Shown one piece after another: positions 25,683 to 34,116 of a DNA stretch of 43,304 nt. Positions within the stretch are counted from its first letter, which is position 1; each line of letters opens with the position of its first letter. The translations under genes and the position numbers were made by a program. The DNA comes from Roseateles sp. GTDB taxonomy: Bacteria; Pseudomonadota; Gammaproteobacteria; Burkholderiales; Burkholderiaceae_C. The DNA is taken from NCBI GenBank assembly GCA_016790285.1, contig JAEUPJ010000009.1, forward strand, positions 1 to 43,304, given 5' to 3'. The notes beneath the pieces are model-generated. The model did not search any database, had not been told where the DNA came from, and saw only the letters and a list, made by a program, of their open reading frames with translations.

Positions 25683-26098
25683 CGGACGGGGCGGTAGCGG
25701 TCGGTGCTGGTGGCAACGCTGCAAGTCTGACGGGCGATGACAGAAATCCCAACAACGCATTCGTCAGATGCTTATGCCTGTGCGGGTTGTCACGCCGCCG
25801 ACCACCCATCCCCGGGGGGTGACTGTGGCGAAAACCACCCAGGAGCCCGGCCGTGATCAAGCTGCTGCGTTGGGTCCAATGGGGTCGTGCCTGTCGGGCC
25901 GCGAGGACTTCAGCAGGTTCCTGGCCGCGGAGCAGGCGCGCCTGGCACCGGTGCGCAGGCGGCTCAGATGAAGGCAAGCCAGGAAAAATTCCCGATTTGT
26001 CGCTTTGTCGCCGGGCTGCGTTGTTTCGCGGCTGCGTCATCTTGTTGCTGCAGGGTGCGCGTCCTAGGCTCCTTGTTTCTCAACGCTTGGAGTGCGCG
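25683..26098. other. 416-base intergenic region between divergent amidotransferase and chemoreceptor genes
   Basis: No convincing gene was found. Short open frames here have no ribosome binding site and no protein-like composition. Two small palindromes are visible: a GC-rich one around 25803-25820, centred on CCCCGGGG, and GGAAAAATTCC at 25982-25992. Both divergent promoters must lie here. I did not find a clear sigma-28 (flagellar) promoter before the chemoreceptor. Confidence 0.5.
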
Positions 26099-27652
26099 AT
26101 GTGGAACCTGTTGGGACTGGATGCGTCGATCGGCAAGCGTCTGGGCTGGAGCCAGGCGCTGGTGCTGCTGGTGGCCTTGGCGGGATCGGGGCTCGGCTAC
26201 CTGGGCCTGAGCGGGGTCGCGGATGCGACGCGCAGCATGTACGAGGACTCGCTCGTCACCGAACGTCTCGCGTCGGACTGGTACCGGGTCGTCTTCAACG
26301 GCACCACGCGCACCACGGCCATCGCGGCAAGTGAAGACGCCTCGCTGGCGACGTTCTTCGCCAAGGACGCCACCGAGGCGTCCAAGCAGTCCTCCGAGTT
26401 CCAGAGCCGGCTCGACAAGCTGCTGACCACGCCCAAGGAGCGTGCCGTCTTCGACAAGGTGGGCGCGCTGCGCAAGCGCTTCATCAGCCTGCGCGACCAG
26501 ATCAGCGAGGCCAAGAAGGCCGGCGACGCTGACCGCGCCAAGCAGCTCTTCTCCGACTTCCTGCCCGCGTCGCGCGAGTATCTCGAGGGCATCCGCGCCG
26601 TGGCCGAACTGCAGCGCGAGCAGCTGGACGAACAGATCAGCCTGGTCGTCTCCAGCAACCTGCGTGCTCGCGCGGCCCTGGCAGGCTTCAGCGCGGTGGC
26701 ATTGCTTGTCGGCATCGGCATCGCCGTCATGCTCACCCGCTCCATCACCCGGCCGCTGAACCGTGCCGTGCAGGCGGCCGACGCGATTGCGCGCTTTGAC
26801 CTGAGCGACCGGATCGATGCCAGTGGCCGCGACGAGACCGGGCAGCTGCTGCGCGCCATGCAGACGATGCAGTCTGCCCTGGTGCGCCTGATTGGCGAGG
26901 TGCGCGGATCGAGCGACAGCATCAGCACGGCCAGCAACGAGATCGCCGTCGGCAACATGGATCTGTCGGGCCGCACCGAGCAGACGGCCTCCAACCTGCA
27001 GCAGGCCGCCGCCTCGCTGACCCAGCTCACGGGCACGGTGCGCCAGACAGCCGACTCCGCCACCACGGCCAACCAGCTGGCGGTGTCTGCGGTCGGCACG
27101 GCTCAGCAGGGCGGCACGCTGATGAAAGAGGTCGTGAGCACCATGGGCGAGATCAGCGAGAGCTCGCGTCGCATCCACGACATCATCGGCGTCATCGATG
27201 GCATCGCCTTCCAGACCAACATCCTGGCCCTGAATGCCGCGGTCGAAGCCGCACGGGCTGGCGAGCAGGGGCGCGGCTTTGCCGTGGTGGCCGGCGAGGT
27301 GCGCAGCCTGGCGCAGCGCAGCGCCTCGGCGGCACGAGAGATCAAGACCTTGATCGCCTCCAGCGTCGAGCGCGTGGATTCGGGCTCGGCCCTGGTCAAC
27401 AACGCAGGCGCCACCATGGAGCGGATCGTGCAGAGCGTGCAGCGCGTGAGCGACCTGATCGCCGAGATCAGCGCGTCTGCCCGCGAGCAGAGCCAGGGCA
27501 TCGGCGAGGTTCACTCGGCGGTGGGTCAGCTCGACGAGATGACGCAGCGCAACGCCGCGCTGGTGGAAGAAGCTGCCTCCGCGGCCGAGAGCCTGAAGGA
27601 GCAGACCCACCGCCTGGTGGAGGCCGTGTCGGTGTTCCGGCTGGCGCGCTGA
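26099..27652 (+). CDS. Methyl-accepting chemotaxis protein
   Basis: A 517-residue transmembrane chemoreceptor. Membrane helices are at about 18-38 and 192-213, framing a periplasmic four-helix-bundle ligand domain of about 150 residues. A HAMP domain follows (about 212-265) and then a long signalling coiled coil. The highly conserved hairpin tip is GIAFQTNILALNAAVEAARAGEQGRGFAVVAGEVR, about 368-402. There is no C-terminal pentapeptide for CheR/CheB tethering; the protein ends VFRLAR. The ATG at 26099 gives the short N-terminal cytoplasmic segment typical of the Tsr/Tar-like class. Ligand unknown. It converges with the GH5 gene, three bases between stops. No che genes are nearby. Confidence 0.93.
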   Translation: MWNLLGLDASIGKRLGWSQALVLLVALAGSGLGYLGLSGVADATRSMYEDSLVTERLASDWYRVVFNGTTRTTAIAASEDASLATFFAKDATEASKQSSEFQSRLDKLLTTPKERAVFDKVGALRKRFISLRDQISEAKKAGDADRAKQLFSDFLPASREYLEGIRAVAELQREQLDEQISLVVSSNLRARAALAGFSAVALLVGIGIAVMLTRSITRPLNRAVQAADAIARFDLSDRIDASGRDETGQLLRAMQTMQSALVRLIGEVRGSSDSISTASNEIAVGNMDLSGRTEQTASNLQQAAASLTQLTGTVRQTADSATTANQLAVSAVGTAQQGGTLMKEVVSTMGEISESSRRIHDIIGVIDGIAFQTNILALNAAVEAARAGEQGRGFAVVAGEVRSLAQRSASAAREIKTLIASSVERVDSGSALVNNAGATMERIVQSVQRVSDLIAEISASAREQSQGIGEVHSAVGQLDEMTQRNAALVEEAASAAESLKEQTHRLVEAVSVFRLAR

Positions 27653-27655
27653 CGC

Positions 27656-28675
27656 TCAGGGCTGTTTCAGGAAGGGCGCCAGCCAGCGCATCTGCGGCTT
27701 GTCGCGGCCGTCGGCGGTGGGCTCCAGGGACAGGAAGTAGTCGCCCCAGGTCGGGCCGCCGGCCCACCACAGCCAGCCCGTCCAGACGTCGGCATTGGCC
27801 TGCAGGTGTTTCAGGGCGCCGGTCACGGCCTGCTCGCAGGTGGCGTTGGCCCCGCCGCCGAGCTCGCCCAGGATGGCTCGCCGCTTGTGCTCGCGCAGCC
27901 AGGCGGTGAAGCGCTTCAGGCGCTCGGCGCCGATCTCCGGGCTCACACACTCGGGGCTGGTGCCGGAGCCGTCCTTGTCGAAGTACTGGTGCACCTCGTA
28001 GACCATGTGGTCCAACGGGTCGCGCACCTGCCCCATGACCTGGGCGTTGGGGGTGCCGTACCAGGTGCTCTCGAACCAGCTCCAGGCGCCCGTGTAGCCG
28101 TTGCCGGGCACGGTGATGAGGTTGGTGGCACCGGTGGCGCGGATGGCGTCGATGGCGGCCTGGGCGGCCTGGCCCCAGGTCTCGGTGGGCATGTTGCGCG
28201 GCTCGTTGACGAGGCCGAACTGCACGCGCGGGTTGCCCTTGAACTGCAGGGCCAGACGGCGCCAGAAGTCGGCGAAGGCGGCGATGGGCACCTCGGGCTT
28301 GCCCACGTGCACGTCCTTGTAGGCGGCGTAGTTGTGCGGGTCCAGCAGCACGTGCAGGCCGCGGGCGGTGGTGCCGTCAACGAAGGCGCGCAGGCGGGCG
28401 AGTTCGGTGGGGTCGAGTTCGCCGTTCAGCACCGGCTGCAGCCGCTCCCAGCGGAACGCGATGCGCATGAGGTTCATGCCCTGGGCCTGGTAGTAGGCGG
28501 TGCTGGCCACGCTCGGGTAGACGAAGTCCTTGCCGTACTCACCGGGGAAGGGGAGCTTCTCGCCCCACTCGGCGCTGGACAGGCTGATGCCGCGCCAGGG
28601 CAGGGGTTCGGCCGCGCAGGCCGTGTGGGTGCTCAGGGCCAGCAGGCTGGCGGCGGCGAGGTGTCTCAGGGTCAT
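27656..28675 (-). CDS. Secreted glycoside hydrolase family 5 (subfamily 5-like) endoglucanase
   Basis: A 339-residue secreted enzyme with a signal peptide (cleavage near ACAA-EP, residue 22) and one GH5 barrel, without a binding module. The acid/base Glu158 is in GLVNEPRN and the nucleophile Glu271 in ILGELGGG. The segments FPGEYGKDFVYP, LDPHNYAAY and WTGWLWWAGGP resemble GH5_5 endo-beta-1,4-glucanases such as Ralstonia Egl, suggesting attack on cellulose, beta-glucan or the glucose-containing stretches of glucomannan. It is the last gene of the minus-strand locus, 19 bases after the second GH5 gene, with GGAG eight bases before the ATG. Subfamily assigned from memory of motifs. Confidence 0.88.
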   Translation of the reverse strand: MTLRHLAAASLLALSTHTACAAEPLPWRGISLSSAEWGEKLPFPGEYGKDFVYPSVASTAYYQAQGMNLMRIAFRWERLQPVLNGELDPTELARLRAFVDGTTARGLHVLLDPHNYAAYKDVHVGKPEVPIAAFADFWRRLALQFKGNPRVQFGLVNEPRNMPTETWGQAAQAAIDAIRATGATNLITVPGNGYTGAWSWFESTWYGTPNAQVMGQVRDPLDHMVYEVHQYFDKDGSGTSPECVSPEIGAERLKRFTAWLREHKRRAILGELGGGANATCEQAVTGALKHLQANADVWTGWLWWAGGPTWGDYFLSLEPTADGRDKPQMRWLAPFLKQP

Positions 28676-28694
28676 GGGGAGTCTCCAGGGCGGG

Positions 28695-29828
28695 TCAGGG
28701 GTTGCCGTACAGGGCCTTGACGAGGTCGGCGCGCCAGGCGTGGGCCACGGGGTCGTACAGGCCGAAGCCCGAGGCCAGTTCCCAGTACATCCAGGGCAAC
28801 TGGCGGCTGGCCATCTCGCTGCGCATGGCTTGCAGGTAGCGCAGCCGTGCGGCGGCCGGGGCCTTGCTGTAGGCGCCGAACTCGCCGACGACGACCGGGT
28901 AGCCGGTCGTCTTGGCGGCGTTGGCCGCCAGGTCCAGCCCCTCGCGGATCTTGGCGAGCTGGGTCGCGTCGCAGCAGTCCACGCCGGTGGGCGGCACCGG
29001 GCTGATCCACTCCGCGCCCTGGTGCGTGAAGCTGAAGGGCTCGTAGTGGTGCACGGTCAGCAGCAGGTGGGCATCGGCCGGCAGCTGCAGCTTGGCCAGC
29101 GCGTAGGGGCTGTTCCATTGCACCGGCCCGATCATCACGACCCGGTTCGGGTTGCTGTCGCGCACGACGCGCAGCGCGCGCGAGGCGAGTGTGTTCCAGT
29201 CGGCCTCCAGCTTGTTGTGCGGTTCGTTGTAGAGCTCGAACACCAGGCCCGGGCCGGCCGCGGCGAAGCGCTCGGCGATCTGGCGCCACATCGCCAGGAA
29301 GCGCAGCTGCACCACGTCTGCCGCGACCGCCGCCTCGCCGCTTTCGACGGCGTCGCCGTCGAGCTGGTGATAGTGGTGCATGTTGAGCACCACGGTCACG
29401 CCGCGGGCGAGCAGCTTGTTGACGATGGTCTCGACGCGGGTCATGAAGGCGGCGTCGATGGTGGCCGCGGCGTCAGCGCTGGCGTGGTTGCTCCAGCGCA
29501 CGGGCAGGCGCACCGCCTGGCTGACGGCGGGCGCGGGGCCGAAGAGCTGGATGAACTCGTCCTCGACCTTCAGGCCCCAGGCTCCCTCGGTCGGGGCCTC
29601 GAGCATGTTGCCGAAGTTGATGCCGCTGGCGAGGGCTGCAGCCGCCGTGCGCGCCGCTTCCGACGCGCCAGGGGGCGTGCCGGCGGGCATCGTGGGGTAG
29701 GCGGCCCAGGGGTCGGCGGCCGGGGCGGGCGTGGCGGCTGACGCCGTGGCACTGCCGCCACCACCGCCGCCGCCGCAGGCGGACAGTGTCAGTGCGACCA
29801 GGGTGCTCGTGAACAGGCGGCGGCGCAT
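28695..29828 (-). CDS. Lipoprotein glycoside hydrolase family 5 endo-glucanase/mannanase
   Basis: A 377-residue GH5 enzyme exported as a lipoprotein: the signal peptide ends LSAC with Cys18, followed by a Gly run and an Ala/Pro/Thr linker to about residue 50. The barrel has GINFGNMLEAPTEGAWG (69-85), RWSNHA, the acid/base Glu202 in ELYNEPHN and the nucleophile Glu316 in VVGEFGAY. The GN-LEAP-EG-WG signature resembles GH5_25 enzymes such as Thermotoga Cel5A, which act on both glucans and mannans. Surface anchoring would suit a role in trimming polymer at the cell envelope. The start at 29828 is backed by GAGGAG six bases upstream. The gap to the preceding isomerase gene is 10 bases. Confidence 0.87.
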   Translation of the reverse strand: MRRRLFTSTLVALTLSACGGGGGGGSATASAATPAPAADPWAAYPTMPAGTPPGASEAARTAAAALASGINFGNMLEAPTEGAWGLKVEDEFIQLFGPAPAVSQAVRLPVRWSNHASADAAATIDAAFMTRVETIVNKLLARGVTVVLNMHHYHQLDGDAVESGEAAVAADVVQLRFLAMWRQIAERFAAAGPGLVFELYNEPHNKLEADWNTLASRALRVVRDSNPNRVVMIGPVQWNSPYALAKLQLPADAHLLLTVHHYEPFSFTHQGAEWISPVPPTGVDCCDATQLAKIREGLDLAANAAKTTGYPVVVGEFGAYSKAPAAARLRYLQAMRSEMASRQLPWMYWELASGFGLYDPVAHAWRADLVKALYGNP

Positions 29829-29838
29829 GGCGGGCTCC

Positions 29839-31062
29839 TCAGGTGCGGGCGGGCGGCACCACGCCAAGCGCGGCCAGCACGTCCTGGCAGGCGCCCATGG
29901 TGTGGTAATCGGTCTTGCCGGCGGGGCTCTTCTCGTCGGTGAGCTTCTCGTTGGCGGGGCCCAGGATGCGGTACCAGGCGCCGTGCTCGTGGTCCACGAG
30001 ATGGGCCCAGGCGTAGGCCCACAGCCGGTCGTACCACTGCCAGTAGGCGTCGTCCCCGGTGCGCACCGCGAGCCAGGCGGCCGCAGCCAGGCTCTCGGCC
30101 TGCACCCAGAAGTACTTGTCGGCGTCGCACACGCCGCCGCCCTCGCGCTCGGGCGCGAAGCCGTAGACCAGGCCGCCGTGCGTGGCGTCCCAGCCCTGGC
30201 GCATGGCGGTGTCGAAGAAGTGCCGGGCAGTCGGCACAAGCCAGCCCGGTGCGGACGCACCCAGGCGGCGCTCCAGCATCAGCAGCAGCTTGGCCCACTC
30301 GGTGAGGTGGCCGGTCTGGAAACCCCAGGGTCGGAAGATGTTGGTCTTGTCGTGACGGTTGTAGTCCCAGTCGGGCGTCCAGTCGGGGTGGTAGTGCTCC
30401 CAGACGAGGCCACCCGCGAGCGCGGCCTGGCGCTGCGCGATGGACGTGGCCAGCACGAGGGCGCGGTCCAGGTAGCGCGCCTCGCCCGTGGCGGCGTGGG
30501 CGGCCAGCATGGCTTCGCAGGCATGCATGTTGGCGTTCTGGCCGCGGTAGGGGCCGATGCCCCAGTCCGGCGTGGCTTCGTCGGCGTAGAGGCCGTGGGC
30601 GGGCTCCCAGAAGCGTTGCTCCATCAGCGCGAACGTGGCGGCGATGCCCTCGCGCGCGCCCGCCACGCCGGCTTCGGCCGCGTGCGCATGCGCCAGCAGC
30701 ACGAAGGCCAGGCCGTAGCAGTGGTTCGTGGCGTCCAGCACGGTGGCGCGCTGCTCGTGCCAGTCCAGCACCCAGGCGTAGCCGCCTTGCGGTTGCCGGT
30801 GCGCATGGTTCACGAAGGCCAGCGCGTGCGCCACGTCCTCCACCGGGCCGCCGAACCAGCGCCAGGCCAGCGCGTGGTTGAACACGAAGCGCGTGCTGCT
30901 GACGAGGTGGCGGGTGCGGCGGTCGTACACCGTGCCGTCGTCCTTGAAGAACTGGAAGCAGCCGCCGCTGGCGTCCATCACGCGCGGCGCGTAGAAGGCC
31001 AGGGTGTGGCGCATGTGCGCCCAGAGCGCCTCGGGGCGGCGCAGGTCGGGAACAGCGGTCAT
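29839..31062 (-). CDS. AGE-family sugar isomerase/epimerase, D-mannose isomerase-like
   Basis: A 407-residue (alpha/alpha)6-barrel protein of the N-acylglucosamine 2-epimerase superfamily. Conserved segments are RFVFNHA with Arg58, GQNANMHACEA with His180, GHLTEWAKLL with His252, and DYHTMGAC with His387, the residues expected to carry out proton transfer. The QNANMH version is more like mannose isomerase/YihS proteins than cellobiose or mannobiose 2-epimerases, but those cannot be excluded. No signal peptide, so cytoplasmic. In this locus it would turn mannose into fructose, or epimerise a disaccharide, after beta-mannosidase action. Its ATG overlaps the esterase stop (31059-31062, ATGA). 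Confidence 0.83.
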   Translation of the reverse strand: MTAVPDLRRPEALWAHMRHTLAFYAPRVMDASGGCFQFFKDDGTVYDRRTRHLVSSTRFVFNHALAWRWFGGPVEDVAHALAFVNHAHRQPQGGYAWVLDWHEQRATVLDATNHCYGLAFVLLAHAHAAEAGVAGAREGIAATFALMEQRFWEPAHGLYADEATPDWGIGPYRGQNANMHACEAMLAAHAATGEARYLDRALVLATSIAQRQAALAGGLVWEHYHPDWTPDWDYNRHDKTNIFRPWGFQTGHLTEWAKLLLMLERRLGASAPGWLVPTARHFFDTAMRQGWDATHGGLVYGFAPEREGGGVCDADKYFWVQAESLAAAAWLAVRTGDDAYWQWYDRLWAYAWAHLVDHEHGAWYRILGPANEKLTDEKSPAGKTDYHTMGACQDVLAALGVVPPART

Positions 31063-33233
31063 TTCAGGACCTCGGTCGTCAGGAAACGGGTGAGTTCGTC
31101 GGCCATCTGCGTGTGCACGTCCAGCCGCGGGTGGGCCCAGGCAAAGGCCTGGAACTGGTAGGTCCACACGCGCGTGTCGCCCTCGGCGCGCAGCGTGGCG
31201 ACCGCGGCCTGCAGCGCCCGCGGGATGGCGGGTTCGTCCTTCCAGGCGCTCATGCCGCCGATGGCGAGCACGAGGCGCGCCTGCGGATAGCGGCCGCGCA
31301 GCTCGCGCACGAAGGCGAGGTAGCGGGGCGCGAAGTCGGCCGCCAGGCGCTGGCCCTTGGAGGCCGGGAAGCCGTGGTCGTTCTGGCCGAGGTTGACGAC
31401 CACCACGTCGGGTGCGCGGTCGTCGTCGGCGACGGGGGCGTCCACCCGCGGGGCCAGGCGGTTCCACACCTGCGGCATCAGCTGCTCGCCCCAGGTGGCC
31501 GTGATGCCGATGCCGCTCACGGCGATGCCGACGTAGTCCGCCTTCAGCCGCGCAGCGGTCTGCGCGCCGTAGGCCCGGGTGCCGTCGTGGAAGAAGAGGT
31601 CGTCGTACTGGTCCTCGCCGGGGTCGCCCAGGCAGGCGCCGGCGGTGATGGAGTCGCCGTAGAACATCAGCCGCAGCGGCCGGGCCGGGGGCGGCGGGAG
31701 CAGCCGCGCGCCGGGCGCCAGTCGCAGGCCGAGGAAGAGGCTCTCGGCCATGCCCGCCTCGGTGCGCTTGACCAGGCGCAGCTCATGCTCGCCCTCGGCC
31801 AGCGGCGTGCGCAGCTGCCATTCGCCGTCGGACTGGCCGGGCACGCTGAGCACCTGGCGCTGGCCGTCGATCTCGACCGCGTAGTGCGCGGTGCCCCAGT
31901 GGCGCGAGGCGAACCGCAGCGCGAGCGTGCGGCCCGTGAAGCGCGCACGCAGCTCGCTGCCGCTCCAGGCCAGCAGCCGCGCACCGTCGGTGGCCGGCCC
32001 GACACGGCCGACCCAGCGCAGCTGCGGGTCGTCCACCGCGATCAGGCCCGGGCCGGTGCTGGCCAGCGGCTGGCGCTCGAAGGCGCTCGGGCGCGCGTCC
32101 TTCGGGTACAGGCCCGCCTGCATGACGGCCAGCAGCGAGGCCGGGCGGCCGCTGCCCGCCCAGGCGTCCTGCTTCATGCGCACGTGCAGCAGGTGGATGC
32201 CGGGCTCCAGGTCGCGGCCGACCACGGTGTAGTGCCAGCCGAGATAGCCCTTGCGCTCGGGCACATGGCCCTGCAGCGTCACCCAGGGGCCGTCGTCCAC
32301 GCGGGCTTCGAGGTTGCGGTAGCCGTCGCTTTCGGCGTGGAAGACGGCCACCTCGCTGCCCCAGGCGAGGAAGGTGGCGCGCGCGTCGTCGTCGGTGGTC
32401 TGCCAGCCGGGTTGCTGGCCCGGCCACTCGGGGTGGACGGCACCGCCGCGGCTGAAGCCTTGCTGGGTGGACGGTTGCAGGCTCTCGCCCGCGAGCAGCC
32501 GGGTGAACTCATGGGCACGGCCGTGCAGCGGCGCCGGCAGGGTAGCGGTCGGGGTCGGGGCCGGGGCCGCGGGTGCGCGGGCGGCGGCGCGCAGCGTCTC
32601 GGCCAGCGCCAGGGCAATGCGCTGGTGGCCGGTGCCGTTGGGGTGCACCGGCTCGTCGTACAGCGTGGCCCAGCGGTCCTCGCCCGCGTCCACGCGGGCC
32701 TGCATCCAGCGGCCGAAGTCGAGCGCGGTCAGGCCGTAGTGCGCGGCCAGGCGCAGCTGCAGCTCGGGTGCGGCGCGCGGCTGGTTGCCTTGCTGCGTGA
32801 GGGCCAGCACGACGACGGCGGGCGGCCTCTTCGCGGCCAGCAGCCGGCGCAGCAGGGCCTCGTAGCTGCTGCCGCGCACGGCGGGGTCCAGCCACTCGTC
32901 GTTGACGCCGAACTCGGTGATGACGAGGTCGGGTTCGGCATCCAGCACCTGGGCCTGCACGCGGTGCACGGCGGCGGCCGAGTCGGTGCCGCTGACACCC
33001 GCGTTCACGAGCTTCACCTGCGGGCCGAGTGACTTGGCCAGCAGCGCCGCCCACCCGCGCTCGCGGGGCGGCTGCGCGGCGTAGCCGGTGGTGATGGAGC
33101 CGCCGATGACGGCCACGGTGACGCGCTCGCCGGCGTCGATGCGCTTCATCACGGCCTGCAGGCGAGCGTCGCCGTGCGCGAGCATCGGCATCGTCATCGA
33201 CAGGGCCACGGCCAGTCCTTGGAACACATTCAT
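31059..33233 (-). CDS. Double SGNH-domain esterase with central CE2-like beta-sandwich
   Basis: A 724-residue secreted protein with two SGNH hydrolase domains. Signal peptide: about 1-22. The first domain (about 36-215) has Ser46 in VIGGSITTG, Asn111 in FGVNDEW and His197 in EPVHPNG. A Pro/Ala/Thr linker leads to beta-rich regions (about 240-515). The second domain (about 519-724) has Ser528 in YGDSITAG, Asn618 in LGQNDHG and His707 in LDVHTQ, resembling carbohydrate esterase family 2. Both catalytic sets look complete. Such enzymes remove acetyl groups from mannan or xylan. The ATG at 33233 lies one base after the permease stop and has AAGG upstream; a GTG at 33251 is less likely. Confidence 0.85.
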   Translation of the reverse strand: MNVFQGLAVALSMTMPMLAHGDARLQAVMKRIDAGERVTVAVIGGSITTGYAAQPPRERGWAALLAKSLGPQVKLVNAGVSGTDSAAAVHRVQAQVLDAEPDLVITEFGVNDEWLDPAVRGSSYEALLRRLLAAKRPPAVVVLALTQQGNQPRAAPELQLRLAAHYGLTALDFGRWMQARVDAGEDRWATLYDEPVHPNGTGHQRIALALAETLRAAARAPAAPAPTPTATLPAPLHGRAHEFTRLLAGESLQPSTQQGFSRGGAVHPEWPGQQPGWQTTDDDARATFLAWGSEVAVFHAESDGYRNLEARVDDGPWVTLQGHVPERKGYLGWHYTVVGRDLEPGIHLLHVRMKQDAWAGSGRPASLLAVMQAGLYPKDARPSAFERQPLASTGPGLIAVDDPQLRWVGRVGPATDGARLLAWSGSELRARFTGRTLALRFASRHWGTAHYAVEIDGQRQVLSVPGQSDGEWQLRTPLAEGEHELRLVKRTEAGMAESLFLGLRLAPGARLLPPPPARPLRLMFYGDSITAGACLGDPGEDQYDDLFFHDGTRAYGAQTAARLKADYVGIAVSGIGITATWGEQLMPQVWNRLAPRVDAPVADDDRAPDVVVVNLGQNDHGFPASKGQRLAADFAPRYLAFVRELRGRYPQARLVLAIGGMSAWKDEPAIPRALQAAVATLRAEGDTRVWTYQFQAFAWAHPRLDVHTQMADELTRFLTTEVLK

Positions 33234-33234
33234 T

Positions 33235-34116
33235 TCAGCCTTTTGTCGCACCGGCTTGCAGGCCGGCGACGAACTGTTTCTGGAAGATCAGGAAGAGCAC
33301 GATGGCCGGCAGCGATGCGAGCAGGGAGCCCGCCATCAGCACGGCGGCCGCCTGCGGGTTGAAGCTCAGGTCGCCGGCCATCTTGCCCAGCTGCAGGGGC
33401 AGGGTGAGCGTGGCCGCGTCGTTCACGACGAGCAGCGGCCACAGGAAGTTGTTCCACTCGCCCACCGCCACGGGGATGGCGATGGCCGCGAGCGATGGCC
33501 GCAGCATCGGCAGCACCACGCTCCACCAGGTGCGCAGGGTGCCGGCGCCGTCCAGCGTGGCGGCGGCTACCAGTTCGTCGGGCACGGCGAGCATGGCCTG
33601 GCGGAAATAGAAGACGACGAAGGCCTTGGCCAGGCCCGGCACCATCAGCGCGGCGTAGCTGTTGATCCAGCCCAGCTGTGCGACCGTGACGAAGTTGGGG
33701 ACGATGGTCACCTCCCACGGCAGCATCATCGACAGCAGCAGCGCACGGAACAGCCAGCGGCTGCCGGGGAAGGGCTTCTTCGTCAGCACGAAGGCCACGA
33801 GCGAGGCCGCCAGCAGGCTCGCCGCGGTGACGACGAACGTCACGAGCAGGCTGTTGGCGTAAAAGCGCAGGAAGCCGTGGCCCTCGACGCTGACCTGCAG
33901 GATGCCGGCGAGCTTGGTGGGGTCGGCCGTGGTGCCCGCCCAGGCCGGGTTGAAGAAGTTCTGCGCCGTGGGCTGCTGCGGCCACAGCGTGGGCGGCTGG
34001 CGCAGCAATTCGGCCACGGGCTTGAAGGCGCCGATGGCCATCCAGTAGTAGGGCAGCAGCATGACGGGCAGCAGCAGCCACAGCGGCAGGCGCAGCGCGC
34101 GAACGAGCCACTTCAT
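33235..34116 (-). CDS. Sugar ABC transporter permease, MalG/CUT1 type
   Basis: A 293-residue inner-membrane permease with about six helices. The cytoplasmic EAA loop, which contacts the ATPase, is at about 180-201 (PDELVAAATLDGAGTLR). The helix-1 and long periplasmic loop arrangement fits the MalG/LacG half of CUT1 oligosaccharide importers. Its ATG overlaps the stop of the partner permease (34113-34116, ATGA), and the esterase gene begins one base after its stop. No ATPase gene is present in this locus, so a shared ATPase of the MsmK/UgpC kind encoded elsewhere is expected. The substrate is likely a manno- or gluco-oligosaccharide, from context. Confidence 0.91.
   Translation of the reverse strand: MKWLVRALRLPLWLLLPVMLLPYYWMAIGAFKPVAELLRQPPTLWPQQPTAQNFFNPAWAGTTADPTKLAGILQVSVEGHGFLRFYANSLLVTFVVTAASLLAASLVAFVLTKKPFPGSRWLFRALLLSMMLPWEVTIVPNFVTVAQLGWINSYAALMVPGLAKAFVVFYFRQAMLAVPDELVAAATLDGAGTLRTWWSVVLPMLRPSLAAIAIPVAVGEWNNFLWPLLVVNDAATLTLPLQLGKMAGDLSFNPQAAAVLMAGSLLASLPAIVLFLIFQKQFVAGLQAGATKG

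Noticed and set aside
25853-26098. N-terminal extension of the chemoreceptor frame by 82 residues
   Set aside because: The extension is Arg/Cys-rich and would bury the first membrane helix far from the start. The ATG at 26099 gives a normal receptor N-terminus.
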